This document shows positions 1-9,476 of a stretch of 64,000 nucleotides of DNA, in pieces (the first letter of the stretch is position 1; each line of letters begins with the position of its first letter). Both the position numbers and the translations under genes were made by a program. Source of the DNA: Ashinkailepas kermadecensis (taxonomy: Eukaryota > Arthropoda > Thecostraca > Neolepadidae); NCBI GenBank assembly GCA_034440615.1, contig JAOTOM010002299.1, positions 33,541 through 97,540 of the forward strand, in the 5' to 3' direction. The notes below the pieces were generated by a model, which did not search any database, was not told where the DNA came from, and worked only from the letters and a program-made list of their open reading frames with translations.

Positions 1-350
1 GACAACGTACGGGCTGAGTCGGCAGCAGCTGAGGACCGCCGCTGACCTTACCGTAATCAGATAATGCACAGGCCGAGTCGGCAGCAGCTGAGCGTGGCTG
101 GATGGGTCAGCCGCGCGCGACCATGTCAGCGGTCATGTTAGCAGCCAGGTCAGCAGAGCCGACGCTGATTGCCGCAACGCTCGCTACCCACCCCGGCGGC
201 CATGTCAGCAAAGCCAGCGCTGATATGCTGCAGCGCTCGCTACTCACCCCGGTCGGCCATGTTTGTGGCCATATCAGCGGACATGTCGGCGGCCATGTCA
301 GCGGACATGTCGGCGGCCATGTCAGCAGAGCCGGCATTGATATGCAGCAG
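1..350. repeat. GC-rich diverged tandem repeat
   Basis: A 22-base motif (GAGTCGGCAGCAGCTGAG core) occurs at about 11-33 and again at 71-92. From about 149 a roughly 55-base unit starting GTCAGCAGAGCC and ending near CCCCGGCGGCCAT repeats with substitutions (149-203, 204-260), and a compact 24-base unit (GCGGACATGTCGGCGGCCAT core) is repeated at about 277-325. Open frames exist on both strands here but follow the repeat (peptides rich in GHVSGHVGG or SADMSAAM), so I do not call a gene. Confidence 0.7.
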
Positions 351-444
351 TACCCGCACACCCCTGTCCACTATATGTACAGCTCTGTTGAGCGCGACGA
401 CCTTCACGGGCTCAGACACACGCCTGCACCATTGGTGCGGGTCG

Positions 445-469
445 GGACCACTAGCCAGGCTAGTGGTCC
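445..469. repeat. Short inverted repeat (hairpin)
   Basis: GGACCACTAG at 445-454 is followed after five bases by its exact reverse complement at 460-469. It sits directly before a longer palindrome and shares the GGACCA/TGGTCC core with it. Confidence 0.85.
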
Positions 470-474
470 AGCCA

Positions 475-515
475 GCCTCGGCCTGCCTGGACCAGTGGTC
501 CAGGCAGGCCGAGGC
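475..515. repeat. 41-bp palindrome with 20-bp arms
   Basis: Positions 475-494 are the exact reverse complement of 496-515, leaving a single central base at 495. The arm reads GCCTCGGCCTGCCTGGACCA. Such a perfect, GC-rich palindrome could extrude a cruciform. It may be the remnant of a foldback terminus or a local inverted duplication. No coding or RNA-gene context is visible around it. Confidence 0.9.
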
Positions 516-519
516 CTCG

Positions 520-882
520 TGATGGTAAGTTCTTCAACGAACTCTATTCCTTAGCAGTCGACAGTAAGTGAACATGCTAAATCGCTGGGTACCTTCATAC
601 TGGACTGTTAGATTCCGAGGCGACGTTCTGGTCCGCGATTGATTGATTCGTGAACTGGTGAACCTACGGTTCGTCATTTGGCATATTGTAAATCCGTACT
701 TTCGTAGATTTGTCACTTCTTTTGTGAAATAAGGTCCAGCCGGAAGCGTTAAGTTCAATGTGCCCCAGATACTAGCGCGTGGCATGTTTTGCGCCACCTA
801 TGCCAGTGTGTCTTGCAATGCCACAGAGACGATGTCTTCGAACAATACTATGACTTTATTGATTACACATACTCAGTAGCGT
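520..882. other. No recognisable feature
   Basis: Moderate-GC sequence with only short open frames. I see no repeat structure, RNA gene or exon-like segment. Confidence 0.5.
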
Positions 883-1915
883 GCCAAGGACTTGCGTCAG
901 GGGGTAAGCGGATTTGGAGAGCCCCACCTACCCTAAGAAAAACAAATTCTCGGAATTTCGACCATGATGTCTCAAAGGTGCCCTTTTTAGCGTAAATTAA
1001 TTAGTAGCCAACTTAATCTTCCTGTAGAGGATGCCCATCTTCTATCATCGTTTCTAAGTCCCCAGATGTCAACCTCCTCCCCCAGTTCAAAGCTGGTTTT
1101 TCTGGTATCCTTCAATAAGTCATCTCAAACTGCTGAAATTAAACCTGAACAAATCACTTGAAAATGTAAAATTGTTGTATTTCACGGGATTCAGTTGATA
1201 ACGCCGGGTCGCCACCACGCCAACATTCGTCTACATTAATTTCATACTCATGAGACACCCCGGCACACCCGCCTTGCGAATTCAGTGCATTCGCCGCACT
1301 TCATGCGATTCTGCGGTTTCTTCTAGGCCTCCTACCAGGGGTGTCGTTTTATGAAAATGATTGGATTGGCTCAAATGTTCGAAGATATACAGTGCGACAA
1401 ATGTGGACAGGAGAATGGAAAGCCGTACCGGGTACATACACACGGAAGATATTATGTCTTGAACGCGCATAAGGCGCAGTACTTGACCGCGGCAGATATC
1501 GAGGACATAAAATTGCTAATTGCTTGTCTTGTCTTGCTAATTGCATATTATTCAGTATATTTTTATAATCGTCTGGGATCCATCACAACACACGTCAGCA
1601 AGCACCGCAAACCACGGACAATTTATCGGGTGCGTTACGAAACCGGACTAGACTAGGACACAACGCGCGGTCAGACATCACCGACCCACCCCAAAATGCA
1701 ATCGGACCAATCACAAGTGGAGGGAGCGCGCCATCTGGGCGTCGCGTCGCGGCGCCACCGCTAGCTGCGCGACTGTGGCAATGCTAATTTGCTAATTGCT
1801 GCCACATGATAGTCTTGTGCCATATTCTACGCCAATGAGTGCTTCATATGGGGGTTCACTGGGAAAATTTGATGAAATGAATTAGAAGATTATTTTCCTT
1901 CTCCTTATTAGAAGA
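883..1915 (+). mobile_element. Dispersed repeat family A, copy 1 (interrupted)
   Basis: This segment aligns by eye with copies near 12300-12840, 31876-32085 and 44735-45290. Shared landmarks in order are a GCGTCAGGGG-type start, GGATTTGGAG, a stretch like CTATCATCGTTTC, TGGTATCCTTCAATAAGTCA, GAAATTAAACCTG, AAATGTAAAATT, CGCCACCACGCCAAC, CCCGCCTTGCG, CATTCGCCGCACTTC, and after an interruption CCACATGATAG and AAAATTTGATGAAATGAATTAG. No protein frame spans it. It behaves as a short non-autonomous interspersed repeat. Copies differ by many substitutions and small indels, implying old insertions. Confidence 0.75.
1336..1790. other. Segment interrupting family A copy 1
   Basis: In the copy at 44735-45290 the motif GGCCTCCTAC is followed almost directly by GTTAATTGCTGTCACATGATAG. 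Here about 450 bases lie between the equivalent points (about 1335 and 1790). The insert has a 101-codon frame at 1351-1656 (+) with one CxxC motif near residue 15-18 and a hydrophobic stretch near residues 55-72, but nothing I recognise. TGCTAATT/GCTAATTGC motifs recur near its right end. No clear target-site duplication was found, so insertion is inferred only from comparison with the other copy. Confidence 0.5.
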
Positions 1916-2021
1916 TTCTATTACATATTTCTGGGGGCTCCAAGGGGAACCTGGGGCCACGGCACTTCTTTGGGTATCGGTGAGATTGTTCGGGGCCTTG
2001 CGCGAGTTTCCTTCTATAAAT

Positions 2022-2045
2022 GAGTCCATTCTCGTGAATGGACTC
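2022..2045. repeat. Perfect 10-bp stem hairpin
   Basis: GAGTCCATTC (2022-2031) and GAATGGACTC (2036-2045) flank a four-base loop. The right arm overlaps the B-box of the adjacent tRNA-like segment. Confidence 0.85.
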
Positions 2046-2116
2046 GAACCCTGTCTTTCCAAGACTGGGGAATTAAATGCAGGCCGGCACTCTGACCAAT
2101 CGTGCTATTGGCGCGG
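2038..2116 (-). mobile_element. tRNA-like segment (SINE head or tRNA pseudogene)
   Basis: On the minus strand a box A match (TAGCACGATTGG, rc of 2096-2107) is followed about 45 bases later by a perfect box B (GGTTCGAGTCC, rc of 2040-2050), in the order and spacing of an internal RNA polymerase III promoter. The 5' end starts GCCGCGCC like many tRNAs. The T-stem has mismatches and no normal anticodon stem-loop or 3' acceptor strand can be drawn, so it is not an intact tRNA. A tRNA-derived SINE head or decayed tRNA fits best; the SINE body would run leftwards toward 1920. Confidence 0.5.
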
Positions 2117-2657
2117 CAATTTCAGCCACGAGTGTTTGTCGACAGTCAACAGTGGCTGGTGTGATGATTGTCCCATGTCCCATATGCACATGTTTGCAGT
2201 GTGTCTATGACCCGTCTGTCCGTGCGTTCCTGTATCTCCTGTAGCGAACCTAAGTCCGGTTGCAAGTTTACTATTTTTACTATTTTTAGAAAGTCGTCTA
2301 CTGTAACACCATGTTCATGCTTATTGCTTCGAATCAAGAAGCTTCTTATTTATTGGTGCAATAACCAGTGTTTCCAAAGTGTGTTCGCTCCGACATGAGG
2401 AATAACATAACAAGACAATTGGGTGCTGTGCTCTGGAATCAGAGCAGTAAATGAGTTGCATACCAAATTTGAATGAAGTACACGTATTAACACACTTGGC
2501 ATGTGAGCACAACGACATGTAATTGTCATCAGATAGGCATAAGTGGTCGGCTACCACGCGTGCATACTTGGCTGTGAATGGCTTTCTCACCAGATTGGCA
2601 CATGTGATGATTGGTTACCATGTGAGCATAGCAGACAGGTTGCGTGCTGACAGCCAT

Positions 2658-3078
2658 CAGTTTGAGTTGCCACCATCGCATTAAAGCAGGGTGTGCAGGG
2701 TGTGCTCAGTCAGTTTGAGTCGCCACCATCGCATCACAGCCGGGTGTGCAGGGTAAACTCACACAGTTTGAGTTGCCACCATCGCATCACAGCCGGGTGT
2801 GCAGGGTAAACTCACACAGTTTGAGTTGCCACCATCGCATCACAGCCGGGTGTGCAGGGTAAACTCACGCAGTTTGAGTCGCCACCATCGCATCACAGCC
2901 GGGTGTGCAGGGTAAACTCACACAGTTTGAGTTGCCACCATCGCATCACAGCCGGGTGTGCAGGGTAAACTCACACAGTTTGAGTCGCCACCATCGCATC
3001 ACAGCCGGGTGTGCAGGGTAAACTCACACAGTTTGAGTTGCCACCATCGCATCACAGCCGGGTGTGCAGGGTAAACTG
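2658..3078 (+). repeat. 53-bp tandem array, left arm
   Basis: Eight units begin at 2658, 2711, 2764, 2817, 2870, 2923, 2976 and 3029 with CAGTTTGAGT, continuing through CCACCATCGCATCACAGC and GGGTGTGCAGGGTAAACT. Most units differ only at one or two positions (GTTG/GTCG, CACA/CACG). Confidence 0.95.
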
Positions 3079-3080
3079 CA

Positions 3081-3327
3081 ACCCGGCTGTGATGCGATGG
3101 TGGCAACTCAAACTGTGTGAGTTTACCCTGCACACCCGGCTGTGATGCGATGGTGGCAACTCAAACTGTGTGAGTTTACCCTGCACACCCGGCTGTGATG
3201 CGATGGAGGCGACTCAAACTGTGTGAGTTTACCCTGCACACCCGGCTGTGATGCGATGGTGGCGACTCAAACTGACTGAGCACACCCTGCACACCCTGCT
3301 TTAATGCGATGGTGGCAACTCAAACTG
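3081..3327 (-). repeat. 53-bp tandem array, right arm (inverted)
   Basis: Five units of the same 53-bp repeat in the opposite orientation, with CAAACTG ends at 3115, 3168, 3221, 3274 and 3327. The unit count differs from the left arm (five against eight), consistent with unequal exchange or slippage after the palindrome formed. Confidence 0.95.
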
Positions 3328-3563
3328 ATGGCTGTCAGCACGCAACCTGTCTGCTATGCTCACATGGTAACCAATCATCACATGTGCCAATCTGGTGAGA
3401 AAGCCATTCACAGCCAAGTATGCACGCGTGGTAGCCGACCACTTATGCCTATCTGATGACAATTACATGTCGTTGTGCTCACATGCCAAGTGTGTCAATA
3501 CGTGTACTTCATTCAAATTTGTTCAATTGCAAATTCATTCAAATTCATTCAAATAAACTCACA

Positions 3564-3738
3564 CAGTTTGCGTCGCCACCTTCGCATCACAGCCTGGTGT
3601 GCAGGGTAAACTGACACAGTTTGAGTTGCCACCATCGCATCACAGCCGGGTGTGCAGGGTAAATTCACACAGTTTGAGTTGCCACCATCGCATCACAGCC
3701 GGGTGTGCAGGGTAAACTCACACAGTTCGGCCGAACTG
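3564..3738 (+). repeat. Extra 53-bp units outside the foldback arm
   Basis: Three plus-orientation units start at 3564, 3617 and 3670, and a fourth at 3723 breaks off in CAGTTCGGCCGAACTG, itself a 16-bp perfect palindrome. They follow a short AAATTCATTC repeat at about 3530-3555. They may belong to a second, truncated foldback copy. The array ends about 20 bases from the splice donor of the exon at 3758-3865. Confidence 0.9.
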
Positions 3739-3757
3739 AGCGCTTGGGTTGACTCAC

Positions 3758-3865
3758 CTGGAATTGGCAGAGCGTGTGGCTGGGCGTGAACTGGCAGTAT
3801 TGGTTCTGGGTCTGCGCAGCGACCACCACAACAGCACACAGCAGCAAGCGCCAGCCGCTCCTCAT
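3758..3865 (-). CDS. Candidate first coding exon, CAP/venom-allergen-like secreted protein
   Basis: Read on the minus strand from ATG at 3865, 36 codons encode a signal peptide (MRSGWRLLLCAVVVVAA, residues 1-17: a basic start, a Leu/Val core, then AQ) followed by Cys24 and Cys33 in a CxxxPxHTxC context. Secreted CAP-superfamily proteins of arthropods (venom allergen 5/antigen 5) commonly begin the mature chain with a Y-C...HT-x-C-x-[FY] motif like this. The frame runs to CAG|GTGAGT at 3760-3752, an excellent splice donor, giving a phase-0 exon. The frame stays open upstream to another ATG at 3943, but the inner ATG gives the cleaner signal peptide. No CAP core exon is seen at lower coordinates, so the rest lies outside the window or is lost. 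The intron begins with 53-bp foldback repeats. Family assignment rests on motif recognition only. Confidence 0.5.
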
Positions 3866-4430
3866 GACTGCCTGTTGGGAACAGGAACAGCACATGACAT
3901 TCACAGTGAGACATGGGTGTGGCAGTGGATCTCGTACGACCATCGATGGTGTACAAACACTTGTCTACTCCTGTGTGTGCATGACTGGTGGCAGTTCCGC
4001 ATCACTCACAATGCCAAGTCCAGCAGCAAATGCTGCAACAGCGAATGGCTGGCACGCAGAGAGGCACTAAAGGTGCGTCACCAGCAGTTTCAGTATTGCA
4101 TATCTACTGTGGTAGCTCAGACGATCCAGTAATGATTATACTACTGACACGGCACGAGTTTCAAATAACGAGAGGCTGCAGCACATTTGTATACCAGAAA
4201 GTACAGGGTACTGGCACCCCACAGTCACTTCACACTCCGCAGTCCTTCTCGTATTCACCTGTCTAAGTGGCACTGTCCAAGCCATTTTGTCAGATCGTTC
4301 TTGTACCCTGGCGTTGAGGAAACATAGTATTTCATCTTCGCTGAGACAACCCATGCAATTTCAACCCAATAATTAAGGCAGGCTAACGGCTTTGACTTCC
4401 GGCAATGGTCTGTTGTCAGCAGCTGGTTCT
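3866..4430. other. Region upstream of the CAP-like exon, no clear feature
   Basis: This would hold the 5' UTR and promoter if the exon at 3758-3865 is real. I see no TATA box at a convincing distance and no repeats. Several short overlapping open frames on both strands are not distinctive. Confidence 0.35.
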
Positions 4431-4960
4431 CTGACGTCTTTTACTACTCTAGGTTTCCCTGTCCTGGATTTCTCCACGTGTATGCATTGACCTAGACCAT
4501 TTTACTTTTCTCCTATCCCTACCATGCCGATCTCTCTGCCTTGCCTGTGATCCGTGGTGCTCTGCTTCCTGCCTTGCCGTGCTCTTCGTCGTTCCCCCTG
4601 TGTGTAAGGACGCTTCTCCTTTTGTGTTCGTGCCCCCTGCCTTTCCGTAACCTGTCCTCCGCTTTGCGCTTGCACCTACCCTCTGCATTGCTATGTCTCC
4701 AAATTGATCTGGTCATCAACCCATTTCAATGCATCGCCGTGTCCTGCTATCTCAATTGCACTCTGTCTTGCTCTGTTTTCTGGATTGTGTGTGTCCCAAC
4801 CTTCCTATTTGACTATATCCCCTCATCTACACTGCACCTGCCTATTTTCTCGCTGTTCTGTTTTTCTTTACTTTTCCCATGCTTATTCATTCTCTGATAT
4901 GCCTTGTCTTGCCTTATCCCCTGACTTTCCATAACCTCTGTCTTGCAACGAAGTCAACTT
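4430..4960 (+). repeat. Pyrimidine-rich degenerate satellite, segment 1
   Basis: The plus strand is C/T-rich, with recurring CTGCCTTGCCGTGCTC, TTTCCGTAACCTGTCC and TGCATTGCTATG-like words. The same vocabulary recurs at 5691-7040, where it resolves into a 52-bp tandem unit, so I take this as an older, decayed part of that satellite. Open frames of up to 118 codons here encode low-complexity Leu/Cys/Pro/Ser strings and are not called. Confidence 0.6.
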
Positions 4961-5690
4961 CGGACCCCTCTTTTGAAATGCGTTTAGCAGCCTAATTACG
5001 GCTGTTCACATGTATCGTGGGATCCGGGCTCCGAACGGATCCCGGTTGGTGGGCCGGCACCAGCCGCCGCCGACATCAGCATGTCGCCTCGATTATCGGC
5101 TGTGGCCGGATGTTATGCTTAGGTCAGATCCGGTGTCGGCGTGACGATGGCCGGTTGGCGGATTCTGCGTCGTCATGGGTTTGTGACACCCATGTACCAT
5201 GTAACCGAGCTACATGTGGGGCGTGTCTGGGGAAGAGTGCGACGACCGAACTCCTCACTTCGTGGTGTGCTGCAATAGGTGATGCCGGCCAGTGACAGGC
5301 CAGGGCGTTGGCCAGGTGGACTCCCTCCCAATGATCGACTGGTCCCATCTCGCAAGCGGCTTGTCAGCTAGTCGGGTCTAGTCAGTCGGGGAGGTAAGAC
5401 TGAGTTGAGCCGTCGACGCGGTATGATGTAGTCCCGAGGTAATGTGTGAACGTTGGGATGGCTCACTGTCACTGGTGTCTAGAGCGATTTCAAGACACGA
5501 ACTCGGAAAAGGCACGCGTCGGTGTATTCTTCATTTTCTGTTGAAACCGTCGTACAACAAACCGTATTGCTAATTATCAGCCCGTTGAATATGAGGGCAT
5601 TAACGGCTGTTTGATTTGATAACTTTGTGGATTCGAGAACCAGCTACCGTACAAGTGAGGCGAATACTAGGTCATTGCTGCCAGGCGAAA
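4961..5690. other. Non-repetitive spacer between pyrimidine-rich blocks
   Basis: Mixed-composition DNA separating the two C/T-rich segments, possibly an insertion into the satellite. Open frames up to 92 codons overlap on both strands near 5017-5355. I recognise no product. Confidence 0.4.
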
Positions 5691-7040
5691 CGACACTTGC
5701 CTACAGTCTTGTATGCGCTCTACTTCTGCGTGCCCTACTCTTTGCTTTGCATTTGCTCTTCTATTATCCTGTCTCATATGCCTCACCATCCATGCCTGAT
5801 CAAGTTCTCTGTTTTACCATGTCATTTGGCTTACCACTCTCTTTGCCGTGCCTTTCCTCTTGGGTTCCAGTGCCTCCAGTGCCTTGCATTACTGTATTTT
5901 CCCTATTATGTACTTGACTTCCGTGCTGCTCTATCTACTATCTTAACCCGCCTGGCTGTGCCTTGCTGTGTGTACTCTGCTATGGTCTGTCCGCTGCCTT
6001 GCCGTGCTGTGCGTCCTGCCATGTTTTCCATGCCTCTTTGCCTTTCCCTGCTCTCACTCTTCCCCTGACTTCGGCCCTGCATTTCGTTCATCACTGTCCA
6101 GCGCTCTGTTGTGCCCTGTTCTCTTCCTTGCCTTCCTGGACAGTGCCTGGCCTTGCCGTGTCTTGGCCTGCTCCTTCTTATGCCGACATCACCTGCGCCT
6201 GATCTTGCCGTACCTGCACCTTCTAATGCCAACCTCGCCTGTGCCTGACCTTGCCGTGCCTTGACCTGTATCTTCTAATGTTAACCTCGCCTGTGCCTGA
6301 CTTTGCCGTGCCTTAACCTGCACCTTCTAATGTTAACCTCGCCTGTGTCTGACCTTGCCTTGCCCTAACCTATCACCTTCTAATGCTAACCTCACCTGTG
6401 CCTGACCTTGCCGTGCCTTGACCTGCACCTTCTAATGCCAACCTCGCCTGTGCCTGACTTTGCCGTGCCTTAACCTGCACCTTCTAATGTTAACCTCGCC
6501 TGTGCCTGACCTTGCCTTGCCCTAACCTGTCACCTTCTAATGCCAGCCTCACCTGTGCCTGACCTTGCCGTGCCTTGACCTGTATCTTCTAATGCCAACC
6601 TCGCCTGTGCCTGACTTTGTCGTGCCTTAACCTGCACCTTCTAATGTTAACCTCGCCTGTGCCTGACCTTGCCTTGCCCTAACCTGCCACCTTATAATGC
6701 CAACCTCGCCTGTTTCCTGACTTTGTCGTGCCTTAACTTGCCCCTTCTAATGCTAACCTCGCCTGTGCCTGACCTTGAGTTGCCTTGACCTGCATCTTCT
6801 AATGCCAATCTCGCCTGTGTCTGGCCTTGCCGTGCTTTGACCTGCACCTTCTAATGCCACCCTCGCCTGTGTCTCTCATGGGATGCATTATCTCGACTCT
6901 CTGCCTGCCTTTTGGCCACCCAAAGCAATTCACTGCCATCTATTTTCCTTCCTGCCTTGTCCTACTCTCTGCATCGACCTGTCCCCCTCTGCCTTCATTG
7001 CTCTCTGATTTCCTCCTGGTCTGCGTGCACTTATAACTTA
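5691..7040 (+). repeat. Pyrimidine-rich satellite, segment 2
   Basis: C/T-rich on the plus strand throughout. The outer parts are degenerate; the middle, 6160-6875, is a clear 52-bp tandem array listed separately. The right flank (6880-7040) is again degenerate with CTGCCTTG and CTCTCTG words. Confidence 0.65.
6160..6875 (+). repeat. 52-bp tandem array (about 13-14 units)
   Basis: The marker TTCTAATG recurs at 6221, 6273, 6325 and onward to 6849 at about 52-base steps. Each unit carries AACCTCGCCTGTGCCTGAC, then CTTGCCGTGCCTT, then AACCTGCACC. Units differ by a few substitutions (GCCAACC/GTTAACC, CCGTG/CCTTG). Confidence 0.9.
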
Positions 7041-7108
7041 ATCAGAACTTCTGTACTTCCAAGTTTCTGAATTCGTAGTCAGGAGTATTCTCGATATAAA
7101 TTCGTGAA

Positions 7109-7278
7109 GTGACCGGTCACAGACGCCGCCGTAACGTGGCCGGTCCCAGACACCGCCGTGACGTGGCCGGTCCCAGACACCGCCGTGACGTGGGCGGTCA
7201 GAGACGCCGCCGTGACGTGGCCGGTCCCAGACACCGCTGTGACGTGACCGGTCCCAGACACCGCCTTGATGCGGTCCG
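7109..7278 (+). repeat. 27-bp tandem array (about six units)
   Basis: The unit is GGCCGGTCCCAGACACCGCC plus GTGACGT. The array opens with a 12-bp palindrome GTGACCGGTCAC at 7109-7120. Because 27 is divisible by three, frames remain open on both strands, giving Arg-rich or VSGTGHVTA repeat peptides. These are treated as by-products. Confidence 0.95.
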
Positions 7279-7453
7279 TTTCGGTTGGGTGACATTGTCT
7301 CTCGTGTCTTCCGTATCTCCCTCTTGCTCTGTGTGGCAGGTGTGACAGCAGTACTACCGCCAAGCTGACTGTAACCAGATGTACATTGTACAGGCGAATA
7401 CTGCCACCTTCACGGTTTACAGCGACATCTCGGGCGCTGTTTCTTTTGTCTGA

Positions 7454-7800
7454 TGACGTCACAAAATCCCTGTGACGTGTGTTCCATTGTGAGACCGCCG
7501 TTTCAACATCCTCTGACGTCAAGGGATCACAGTTGTGGTTTCCTCTGACGTCACGGAACTACAATTATTGTGTCCTTTCACGCAATGTGTTGACTTCCGA
7601 AGTGACAAAGCCCGAGTTACGGTGTTCTCAGACGTCACGATACCACCGTTATGATGTCCTCTGACGTCACTGTGCAGCCGTTATCGTGCACGGTGTGAGC
7701 CGTGAGCGCCAACGCATTCCTGCGGTCCACGACGCCAGGGTAGCCGACAGTCATGACAGCCGCCGCTGCCGGAGCCTGGCGTGACGCCACGGTGACGTCA
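7454..7800. promoter_or_regulatory. Cluster of TGACGTCA (CRE-type) palindromes
   Basis: Five perfect TGACGTCA octamers lie at 7454, 7514, 7546, 7662 and 7793, and a one-base variant (AGACGTCA) at 7630. This octamer is the consensus CREB/ATF binding site. The local context (TCCTCTGACGTCA) also recurs, so the cluster arose at least partly as a diverged tandem repeat, next to a 27-bp array that itself carries TGACGT. No transcription start or coding exon is identified nearby, so regulatory function is only a possibility. Confidence 0.35.
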
Positions 7801-8467
7801 CTGCTGCGTGACGAGCGAGGCGGTGACGAGATGCGCCACGAACGTCGACTGGGGTCTGCCGTTGCGCTGGTTGGCTTGGTGAATGAACGCTGAACTGACT
7901 GCTCTTCAAAACACGCTGACAAAAGAACACAATGGACGCCTATCGTGTAATTTATTCCTGCTCTAAAGCGAGCAACAAGAGAACTGCATATGTAACCTTC
8001 CCGTTCGACAATCATTAAACATACCCGCTGAAATAACGAAGCTGCTGGACGTAGCCCTTGATGGAAGTTGAACCTCGGAACATCATGTATCCATGGTTGT
8101 CCAGCGGTAATACATTTATATATATATATATGTCATAAATACGTCATATCTCACTATATGACGTAAGAGGAGTGAAAATCGCGGAAAGTTCACAACCCTT
8201 CCCCCAAGTCGCGAATTATTGGCAATTAATATAACTTATTGTCCCCCAAATCATCTAATCTCACCTAGTCCCTTAACTAGGAGTCAAATTATAAAAGATC
8301 ACACATGACTAGTATCCCAGGATATTGATAAATATTGGGGAATACAGGTACATCCAGCGCGCATATCTGCTACCGCTGCCAAGTTGCTACACAGGTAATG
8401 ATAGAAAATATAGCTAACATATTAAATTTATTAAAAAAAATATATATATTTAAGGTGACACTGGAGG
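7801..8467. other. AT-rich spacer with one hairpin
   Basis: Holds a short TA run at 8115-8130 and a perfect inverted repeat, TACGTCATAT (8140-8149) with ATATGACGTA (8156-8165). Otherwise I see nothing definite. Confidence 0.5.
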
Positions 8468-8868
8468 TCACGCAATGACGTAAAAGCAGAAATCAGTCTT
8501 GAATCGTGAACTGATAAAACGCTGGGCATGACACGCTGGCTGTCGTCGCATGTGGCTGGCTTTCTGCACTTGGAAATGCTCTGTTCTCTGGGATAACACC
8601 GCTCTGTTCTCGCGGATGTTGCGAAATGTCGGGTCGCGGGCGATGGTTAGCCAGCGCAGAAGATCGGCATTTTTCCAACCTCGGTGGCCCAGGGGGATTG
8701 CAACCTTCCCATCCTTCTGCAAATGGCACGTGAACGGAGGGAGAAGGGCTATCGGGCCCAAATTATGCAGACACCTGCAGTCACGATTCTTCGGGACCAT
8801 GCTCCGGCGGATTTCGGCAGATTTCGCACTTCTCAGTTTGGATCCATGTAGATTGCAAACTACACATT
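8468..8868 (-). CDS. Coding-like open frame, unknown product
   Basis: A minus-strand frame open for about 133 codons (8868 to 8468; first ATG at 8800) encodes a peptide of ordinary, non-repetitive composition with Trp, Arg and Cys spread through it, unlike the repeat-derived frames elsewhere. I recognise no domain and could not fix splice sites. It could be an internal exon, a remnant of a mobile-element protein, or chance in GC-balanced DNA. Confidence 0.15.
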
Positions 8869-8884
8869 ATACTTTTATGAAATA

Positions 8885-9340
8885 AATATCACGCGTTTTC
8901 ATTCAATTTTAAGTCCATTGAGGGGTGGCATGATCCAATAGCATTAACGTGTTCTTGTGCAGATCAGTCACAGAGGGTCAATATGTGATTTGGGTTTTAG
9001 GTCCCAAACGCATAATGTTGAGACCTAAAGGGTAACAATGAAAACTAAATATCAATTTAGCTCCAAAATTTCCTCTAGAACAGCTTGGACAACTCTTGTG
9101 AACTGACCTTTGCCCTTTACTGACTTGAGGTCAACACAGGCACATGAGGTCAATGTGGGTGAAGGCTGGTTCTAGGATACCCGTGCTGATTTCGGATTAG
9201 GCAGTGATGTTTATCCCACAGGGCCGCAAATTGCTTTGGGCCCCCAAATCCCTAATCCCATATTGACCCTGCTTTCCTTGCTATGATATGCTTTAGTACG
9301 CTATGGAATTCTATAAAATGCTATAGGATCATGCGCTCCA
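8885..9340. other. Sparse GGTCA/TGACC-containing sequence
   Basis: Contains scattered GGTCAATATGTG, CTGACCTTTG and GAGGTCAA words reminiscent of the repeat family at 17.1-17.95 and 19.9-20.5 kb, but too diverged to define units. No gene seen. Confidence 0.35.
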
Positions 9341-9476
9341 TCGTTTGACTTCGAATGAAAGTTGGATCAGAAAAGGTGTATTTCATGAGCGTATCATGCA
9401 TAGCTCGAATCTATTAGGGTTCGAACTTGGAATTTCGAAAACTTCGAAGACTTCGAACGTCACCTCGTGCAAACGG

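Larger units (their letters stand above)
2464..3521. mobile_element. Foldback-type element with tandem-repeat arms
   Basis: The outer 194-base arms (2464-2657 and 3328-3521) are near-identical inverted copies. Each continues inward into tandem 53-bp units: eight units in plus orientation (2658 to about 3078) and five in minus orientation (about 3081-3327), meeting at about 3078-3080. The outermost units of both sides share the same variant bases (TTAAAGCAGG, GTGTGCTCAGT), so the arms are copies of one another. Long inverted repeats built from short tandem units are the defining structure of foldback (FB-type) transposons. There is no transposase frame. No target-site duplication could be confirmed. 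Confidence 0.8.
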
